Source: Phocoena phocoena
Lineage: Eukaryota; Chordata; Mammalia; Artiodactyla; Phocoenidae
Direction of reading: 5' to 3'
Length of the DNA: 64,000 nucleotides
NCBI RefSeq assembly: GCF_963924675.1
Contig: NC_089228.1
Span: forward strand, 94,518,894 to 94,582,893
The translations under genes and the position numbers were made by a program. The notes below the pieces were generated by a model. It worked only from the letters and a program-made list of their open reading frames with translations, was not told the DNA's origin and searched no databases. Below are positions 57,352 through 64,000 of the stretch, in pieces. The number at the start of each line of letters is the position of its first letter. Positions within the stretch are counted from its first letter, which is position 1.

Positions 57352-58090
57352 TTTTTTCTTATTAGTTATCTATTTTATACATAGTAGTGTATATATGTCA
57401 ATCCCAATCTCCCAATTCATCTCACTCCCTGCCCCCGCTTTCCCCCCTTGGTGTCCATACATTTGTTCCCTACATCTGTGTTTCTATTTCTGCCTTGCAA
57501 ACCGGTTCATCTGTACCATTTTTCCAGATTCCACATACATGCTACTTAATATAGGATACTTGTTTTTCTCTTTCTGACTTACATCAGTCTGTATGACAGT
57601 CTCTAGGTCCATCCAGTCTCTACAAATGACTCAATTTCGTTCCTTTTTATGGCTAATATTCCATTGTATATATGCACCATGTCTTCTTTATCCATTCATC
57701 TGTCATTGGACATTTAGGTTGCTTCCATGTCCTGGCTATTGTAAATAGTGCTGCAGTGAACATTGGGGTGCATGTGTCTTTTTGAATTATGGTCTTCTCA
57801 GGGTATATGCCCAGTAGTGGGATTGCTGGGTCATATGGTAGTTCTATTTTTAGTTTTTTAAGGAACCTCCATACTGTTCTCCATGGTGGCTGTATCAATT
57901 TACATTCCCACCAACAGTGCAAGAGGGTTCCCTTTTCTCCACACCCTCTCCAGTGTTTATTGTTTCTAGATTTTTTGATGATGGCCATTCTGACCAGTAT
58001 GAGGTGGTACCTCATTGTAGTTTTGACTTGCATTTCGCTAATAATTCGTGATGTTGAACAGCTCTTCATGCGCCTCTTGGCCGTCTGTCT
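57352..58090 (-). mobile_element. 5'-truncated L1, ORF2 C-terminus and 3' UTR
   Basis: Minus-strand copy with its A-tail as the T-run at 57352, a short 3' region, and about 410 bases of ORF2 C-terminus. L1 similarity stops near 58090. A probable TSD is TTTACACCTCTTTT (57338-57351) and TTTATGCCTCTTTT (from 58091), matching in 12 of 14 positions. A CHR SINE later entered that right-hand duplicate. Confidence 0.85.
57653..58069 (-). pseudogene. L1 ORF2 C-terminal fragment
   Basis: A 138-codon open stretch on the minus strand reads as the C-terminal part of L1 ORF2p. It includes the cysteine-containing [16 protein letters not shown] segment and the later [15 protein letters not shown] stretch. 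It stops early just after IYTMEY at a TAG; beyond that the frame resumes L1-like text. The endonuclease and reverse transcriptase domains are absent, so it is a relic without enzymatic capacity. Confidence 0.85.
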
Positions 58091-58104
58091 TTATGCCTCT
58101 TTTT

Positions 58105-58315
58105 TTTTTTTTTTTTTTTTGCGGTACGCGGGCCTCTCACTGTTGTGGCCTCTCCCGTTGCGGAGCACAGGCTCCGGACGCGCAGGCTCAGCGGCCATGG
58201 CTCACGGGCCCAGCCGCTCCGCGGCATGTGGGATCCTCCCGGACCGGGGCACGAACCCGTGTCCCCTGCATCGGCAGGCGGACTCTCAACCACTGCGCCA
58301 CCAGGGAAGCCCTTC
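58105..58315 (-). mobile_element. CHR SINE (tRNA-Glu derived)
   Basis: Inverted copy with a long T-run and a body close to consensus by eye. A 12-bp TSD ATGCCTCTTTTT lies at 58093-58104 and 58316-58327. It abuts the left-hand L1. Confidence 0.95.
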
Positions 58316-58329
58316 ATGCCTCTTTTTAA

Positions 58330-59160
58330 CGCAGAACATTGCTTAGTTTGTCTTCAGCATCCCTCCCTTCGTGTCCCACCCAGTTCTGTTTGGCACCCCT
58401 CCTCAGTAACATCCCTCTCTCCCCTCAGCTTCCACGGCTCTCACGGGCTCTCCAACATCAAACCGAACTCTTAGGAAAGAGCTAATTAGTCTATCTTGTT
58501 ACGGCAAATCATCTAATAAGAACTCTGTACTATCTGTCGCATGGTTGTTTGCCTTGAGGCAGAGCCAACAAAACCATATGTTTATGAAAAAAAGATAATT
58601 TTCAGATACCTTCAGGTATACTATTTACCTAAGAATAAGCTACACACACCAAGGCATTTTTATCTGAATTTGCAGCTTCAATCCTAACACTTTCCACATT
58701 TTCTATTCCACCAAGTGAGGATGTGCTTTCAGGATCAAAAGTGTGTTGGGGGTGTGGAAGGATGGAGGGGGGATGCCCACAATATCCCACCCAGCTTTAC
58801 AGACGGGCATAGGGATGGTCCGGTCTGCACAGTTATTATCAAAAGTAATAACCTGGTGTGGCTTTATCTGATGTGTTCTTTCGGAAGGATCCAGGCTGTG
58901 GCCTCAACTAATAAATTCTCTGCATTAACATATCGCTCTGTTGTAAAGTTTGGATTTTCAGTAACACATAAAAGATAAAATGGATCTGTATATAAAATGT
59001 CTGTTAGCCTTGTTGATCATTCAACGCACAAGCAAGTAAGTGAACAAATAAAAACCCACCACTGCGTAATGTAATGGAGCCTGTGGACTAAAAAGCCCAA
59101 AGTTACCAAAGTCTCAGTAATATAGACCCTACACCATAAAGAATAATTTACAATTAAAAT
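58330..59160. other. Single-copy DNA, no gene seen
   Basis: No repeat or coding feature can be supported. Confidence 0.45.
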
Positions 59161-59170
59161 GTAATGTTTT

Positions 59171-59386
59171 GGGCTTCCCTGGTGACGCAGTGGTTGAGAG
59201 TCCGCCTGCCGATGCAAGGGGCGCGGGTTCGTGCCCCAGTGCAGGAAGATCCCACGTGCCGCAGAGCGGCTGGGCCCGAGAGCCATGGCCGCTGAGCCCG
59301 CGCGTCCGGAGCCTGTGCTCCGCAATGGGAGAGGCCACAACAGTGAGAGGCCCGCGTACCGCAAAAAAAAAAAAAAAAAAAAAAAA
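59171..59386 (+). mobile_element. CHR SINE (tRNA-Glu derived)
   Basis: Complete copy from GGCTTCCCTGGTGACGCAGTGG to a 20+ base A-tail. A 9-bp TSD TAATGTTTT lies at 59162-59170 and 59387-59395. Its antisense strand contributes to a 226-codon open frame (59017-59697). Confidence 0.95.
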
Positions 59387-59399
59387 TAATGTTTTCTTC

Positions 59400-59865
59400 T
59401 TGGATTCAGGACAAAGTATCTACGGGACATGATGATGTGTGTGACAGGAATGTCTGACACCACAGACATTTTTTTGTTGTTTTTTACACAAAATCTTACC
59501 AATAGGTAAGTAGGTAAAGAGGGAAGTAATCTTGTCAAAGTTAGAGGATGCCCCGTTCCTATCCGTACAGCCACACATGAGCAACATACGTGCGCACTCA
59601 CATGAGCACACATCTGCACTGTGACCCCTGAAGAGGCTTCACAGAGCGTAGTCAGAACATCTCTGCTTATATTTACCCTAACAGAGCCTGAAGCCATAAT
59701 ACTTGGGCTTGGCTTGGTGCCTAAACTGTAAATTTGTAATTAGTTCCAGAAAAACAAATGATACTCAAATCAAGAATGAGCTTGGGAGAGAGGGAGGAAT
59801 CTGATTTGGAATGTCTGCCTGTTCTTATGAAATCATCTGTGAAATACGGGGAATCTTGAGTCCTG
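59400..59865. other. Single-copy DNA, no gene seen
   Basis: Only the extension of the antisense-SINE frame is open here. Confidence 0.45.
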
Positions 59866-59869
59866 GGTC

Positions 59870-59965
59870 TTAGCTTTGGCTACGAACGAATCTGATTACC
59901 TTGAATAAGTTACTGAGGCTCTCTGTCCTCCAGTTTTCTCCTGTTTGTAATGAAGAATTGCAGTA
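59870..59965 (+). repeat. MIR relic
   Basis: Landmarks 'accttgaataagttactgag', 'gctctctgtcctccagtttt' fit forward MIR. Confidence 0.55.
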
Positions 59966-59969
59966 AAAA

Positions 59970-61085
59970 GTTTCTGTCTACCATCCTGCACGCAGATGCT
60001 GCATGCTGCCATATGTAGAAAAATACATTCCAGAAACAAATACCAGGATGCCTAAAAGTTCTTTCCCATGAACATGCAGTTCTTTGGGCAATAAATAGAA
60101 GAAAACAAGATTATTCTGCTAAATACAGCCTGTCATTTCAGATGACTCTGACCCATCTTTCATCAAGCATACCCTTCCGATGGTGGAACGAATTCTTGGA
60201 TTTAGAAGGAACAGACAACGTGATGCTTCAACATCATCAAATGTCTTAACTCACCATCCATGTAGTAAAGGGATCTAGGAGCGGAACTAACCACCGTCTG
60301 ATGCTACAAGGGCTGGCCAATCACTGCATGCATGGGACTTGATCCAATCCTTTTTCTGGATTTCCAAGTGACTCAACCGTACACCATGAGCTAAGGCATC
60401 ATTGGACAAGAGGAATGTGCCACTGGGTGGTGGTGATAATTTAGGGCTCCATGTACATGCTCAAACATTCATGACACGATGACGCAAAACAACTGTGAAG
60501 CACAGACTCCTTGGAAAGGCCACAAAACATACTCACTTACCTTCTGCCTGAAGTGATCTTGTCCGACTCCTGTTGGAACTCTTCCCCTTCCATGCTCCTT
60601 TGTTTGGCTGCTACCTTTTCACTCAGACCTTTATTCTCCCCTAGTAGAAACAAAATGTTCAAAATTGTAATTTTGTCCTCACAGAAAATATTGACTCTAT
60701 ATTCTGAATGAAAACAAAATCCATATTAAAAACACATAGTCAACAGGCACGTTGAAACATGCTTCGAGATGATTCCAAGTATGTTTATACACAGTTGGAC
60801 TCATTCTCAACTAGACCATCCCTTTTGGGAAAGATCTTTTGGGATATCCTATTATAACAGTTCTGTTACTATTAGCTTCTGGAATTATTTGGAAATCATT
60901 CCTCCTTAATTAGCTTGGCTAATTGAAATTTTATGTATAGGATTAAGACAATTTCACCTTGACATTGGTTTTTATAGGTTGTATAGGTTCAAGTGAATAA
61001 TCAGGGCAGTTCATGAAATTCAAGATCATGTTCTGTCTGAAGAAAGAAGGAAAACATAGGGCTTTCTTTTCCTAAAACAACAGAG
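59970..61085. other. Single-copy DNA, no gene seen
   Basis: AT-rich with 'ccttaattagcttggctaat' near 60904-60923, a homeodomain-like cluster. No gene or repeat can be supported. Confidence 0.4.
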
Positions 61086-61089
61086 AGAC

Positions 61090-61180
61090 CAATCATTCAT
61101 TTATTCAACATTTATCTAGTGACTATGTGTCAGGCATCGTTCTAGGCACTGAGTAGCCAGAAAGGAGTAAAACAATCTAC
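61090..61180 (-). repeat. L2 3' end relic
   Basis: Reverse L2 terminus: 'cattcatttattcaacattt', 'gactatgtgtcaggcatcgt', 'tctaggcactgagtagccag'. Confidence 0.6.
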
Positions 61181-61554
61181 TTTTGTGAATCTTCTCTGTA
61201 AGGATACTCTGGGGACTGGCAACGTGTGGTAGAGAAGGATAGATTTGCAAAGTTATATTTAGCCGTGCCGTCTGCAGGTTTTAGTGCCACTGCGATTGTA
61301 TGTAATGGAAACAAGAACGCTTGATATTTTATCAGAAATTACTGATACAACAAAAATAGGCCAGAAATAGAATAAGTGGAGAAAATTGTCTAGATTTAAT
61401 AAATTCCTTTATTAGTTATTTTTACACTGCAAATTTTCTCCTGAACTTACTTTTGTGTGACAAAGAAATGTTATCTAATAAAATAGTCAAATTGAAGCTA
61501 TATGCCCTAAGAAACAGAATGACAGAATAGAAAAGGCAATAGATTTTTCTTTTA

Positions 61555-61625
61555 GTTCTGGACATGAAGAATTATCCCTGAACCTCAGTAAGCCTCAGTT
61601 TTTCCCTCAGTAAAATTGAAGAAAG
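61555..61625 (+). repeat. MIR relic
   Basis: 'taagcctcagtttttccctc' followed by 'agtaaaattgaagaaagaga' is the MIR core. Confidence 0.5.
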
Positions 61626-61664
61626 AGATTGCTATTCCACCTTGGAATTAAGTAGCATTTATAA

Positions 61665-61790
61665 TTATTGTATTCTTCTTTAGGACAGGCTAAATTTGTG
61701 AGAGCAGAGACCATGTCTGTCTGTTCCCCCATGTTATCCCAAGTTACAAAGCCTATGAGGCATTCAGAAATATTTGTTGAAAGACAGTAC
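61665..61790 (+). repeat. L2 3' end relic
   Basis: 'gtgagagcagagaccatgtc', 'tgtctgttcccccatgttat' and 'ggcattcagaaatatttgtt' with 'gaaagac' follow the L2 3' terminus. Confidence 0.6.
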
Positions 61791-61869
61791 ACATTTGTTA
61801 AAGACTGTTGTGAGGGTGACATGAGAAAACATATGACAGATTATTTGAACACTGTGAAATATTTTTAAG

Positions 61870-64000
61870 TTAAACTCACTTTGTTTCCTGCTTTCTTGAT
61901 ATTTTTGCAGTTTGGATAAATGCTTGACCTCTCTCTGGGGATAACCAAGTTGCTTACCAGGAAAACCTTGGTCCCAAACTTTGAGAACAAAATCTAGCTT
62001 ACTAGCTAGCTACACTAGCAGTTTTTCCATTTTGCCCTGAGATGATCTATCATTCCCCAGGGCTTTCAAAACAAGGTTTCAAAGTGAAACTTCATCACAG
62101 TCTCTGAAAGCATCTTCTTCTATCGGCACCAAGATAGGATTTTATGATGTCCAGCGGTTCAGATGCATACCCCAGCAGCGTTCTGAGTCAGGCTTTGAAA
62201 CAAGCCGTCTTTCTGTAATGAATGGTCAGGATAGAGATCCACACGAACGCAAATCAAGAAAAGATTTGGGCAACGTCCTGAGAACGCATCACAGTAAGTC
62301 ATGTAGCATTAATCATCCATCAGCCCCACGCTGTTGCTCCTTAGGAGGAACCCAATTCTTTCCCAGCATTTCTTCACCCAAGTCCACTGCAGTTGGCTAC
62401 CTCCAGTGGGGTGTCCGTCCTCATCTCCCACCATCCTCCTGGGCAGAGGACCCTGCTAGCCCTCACTCACAGCTCTAAGTGAGCTCAGCGTTTCAAGGAA
62501 AAGCATTTTCTTGAAAGGTCCCTTCAAAACAACGGCCCTCATAAATTCCCTGTGACATCTCTGGCCCCTTGGTGTCTTCCTTCTACTTTCCAAAGTAGAT
62601 GGCATGTCACGTGCATGGTGTGTGAGCCCCTCGTCTCTGCTATAGACCAAGCAGCCCCCAGCCATAGGCTTCACCTCATGACTTAGCAGGTTCCCAGACT
62701 CGACCATCCCTCCAACTCCCTTCGGTGCCACCCAATGCCACCTCAAGCCAAATCTCGTCCAGACGTTGACCCGCTGAAGCTCTCATCATGGGTATCTGAG
62801 GGCTGGCTCCTGGCAGTTCTGCATCACTGCCCAAATCAATCCACGTAGAACAGTGGCATGATGACCACACATCATCACGTCTGAAGTGTTCCATTTATTT
62901 CCCTTCAGGGACATCAATATATATTTTTTCCTACCTTCAATGAATGCCCTATTGAAAACCCTAAGGAGAGACAGCTAACTGTGAAGGACATTTACCATCA
63001 GCACATAAGTTCCAAGGTTTTACGATGTGTCTGACAGAATCAGACACAGATACTTTACCCTGGGCACTTATAATTTCCCAGAAAACCCGCATTGTTCTGC
63101 CCACACCTGGTGCCCTACTAAGTGCTGCTGACCAGTGACTGGACCCAGATGTACACTGAACCGTTGCTGTTTAGTTTCCTTCTCTCTTTCTGGAGGTGAA
63201 GGATTTGCTGGGACCAAATCCCCAGGGGAGCAAATTTGGGTGCTGAGTAATAAGGCTGAGATGGGCTCCCAGGGAAGTCTTGTGTAGGGAGCCATTCTCA
63301 ATGTATGTGTGTGTGTGTGTGTGTGTGTAGGGGACAGGGGATATTGTGAAGTCTAGTAGGGAAAGATTAATTCTTTTGAAGTACCAAGAAACCCAGGAGA
63401 ACATACATCTGATAGTAATGATGAGGAAGAAAAGCTCTTTAAAAACATTTGTAAAGGTTGTTCCTGGAAAGGAAGGAAAAGCTAAGATGTCCCCCCACTT
63501 CCCTCTCACCTCCTTTCCTCAGTGTTATATTTAGATCCTTACTGGAGCAGAGTTCCTCCTCCCATCCAGCAGCCCAGGGCAGCCCCCTGTCACCATGGTG
63601 GCAGAAGATGCCAGGACAACATCTGGCTTCCTGAGCTAGACTGCAGATGCCCCAGCCCCACACAGACCAGCAGAGGCTGCGTCCCAGGGGGCTGTCCACA
63701 TGGGCACCATGGGAAGGCCTGGTTGCAGGGGCCTTCACAACCTGGGACAAGGCCAGGGCTGACAAACGCCAAGCAGCTGGAAGAGGAACAAGTGGGACTT
63801 GGGAAAGGGATGGAGTAAGCTTCAGAAGAAAGTCGAAGCTGACACTTTGCTGGCACAAAATGACATTTTATCAGCTATTGGGAAAATGGGCCACAAGCGC
63901 TTGGTCCTAAGGGATTTGAGTGGTATTTATTTTTATTTTAAAATAATTCCAGACTTAGAGAAAAGTTGAAATAGAACAAAAAATTCCCATGATAGCTTCA
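61870..64000. other. Single-copy DNA to the window end
   Basis: Contains a (TG)n tract at 63303-63328. Frames of 60-139 codons overlap on both strands at 62218-62894 and 63439-63910, with no recognisable domain. Nothing else can be supported. Confidence 0.4.
63303..63328 (+). repeat. (TG)n microsatellite
   Basis: About 12 TG dinucleotides after 'caatgta'. Confidence 0.93.

Noticed and set aside
57789..58346. 185-codon plus-strand frame
   Set aside because: It is antisense L1 ORF2 joined to antisense SINE sequence, not a gene.

Overview
This window looks like nuclear DNA from a cetartiodactyl mammal, most probably a cetacean and perhaps a toothed whale. The main clue is eight tRNA-Glu-derived CHR-family SINEs. 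Six are of the long form that opens GGCTTCCCTGGTGGCGCAGTGG and ends in a GCGTACCGC plus A-tail. I remember that form as abundant in cetacean, especially odontocete, genomes; I could not search for it. MIR, L2, L1, MLT1/MaLR-type LTR, ERV1-type LTR and hAT remnants complete a normal placental-mammal repeat complement.

I found no protein-coding gene, exon series, rRNA, tRNA or small RNA gene that I can support. Open reading frames in six frames are short, overlap each other on both strands, and are mostly explained by repeats: antisense SINE, simple repeats and L1 ORF2. The window therefore reads as intergenic or deep intronic sequence. Nothing resembles an operon, CRISPR array, integron or other prokaryotic system.

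Layout. 0-3.5 kb: single-copy DNA with MIR and L2 relics, a purine microsatellite, a 5'-truncated L1 tail with a clean target-site duplication (TSD), and an almost intact hAT non-autonomous transposon with 8-bp TSD. 3.5-10.7 kb: mostly single-copy, with an 89-bp pure purine tract and an MLT1/MaLR-type LTR. 10.7-18 kb: AT-rich stretches with the texture of conserved non-coding DNA, interleaved with three LTRs of one ERV1-type group and two dinucleotide microsatellites. 19-25.2 kb: two LTR groups, two abutting L1 pieces (one carrying reverse transcriptase remnants and a nested SINE), and an (AT)n tract inside an LTR. 25.2-43.7 kb: single-copy DNA with an L2 3' end, MER5-like DNA transposon, several MIRs, two more ERV1-group LTRs, a short CHR SINE and a MaLR-type LTR. 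43.7-44.9 kb: an LTR split by a younger complete solo LTR. 45-64 kb: single-copy DNA with most of the SINEs, including a close head-to-head inverted pair at 50.6-51.1 kb, two further MaLR-type LTRs, and an L1 ORF2/3' UTR fragment whose flank was hit by a SINE.

The elements share no pathway. What can be reconstructed is insertion order from nesting and TSDs, and possible secondary roles as promoters, splice acceptors, dsRNA or non-B DNA. Family names for old repeats come from memory of consensus sequences and should be confirmed with a repeat library.
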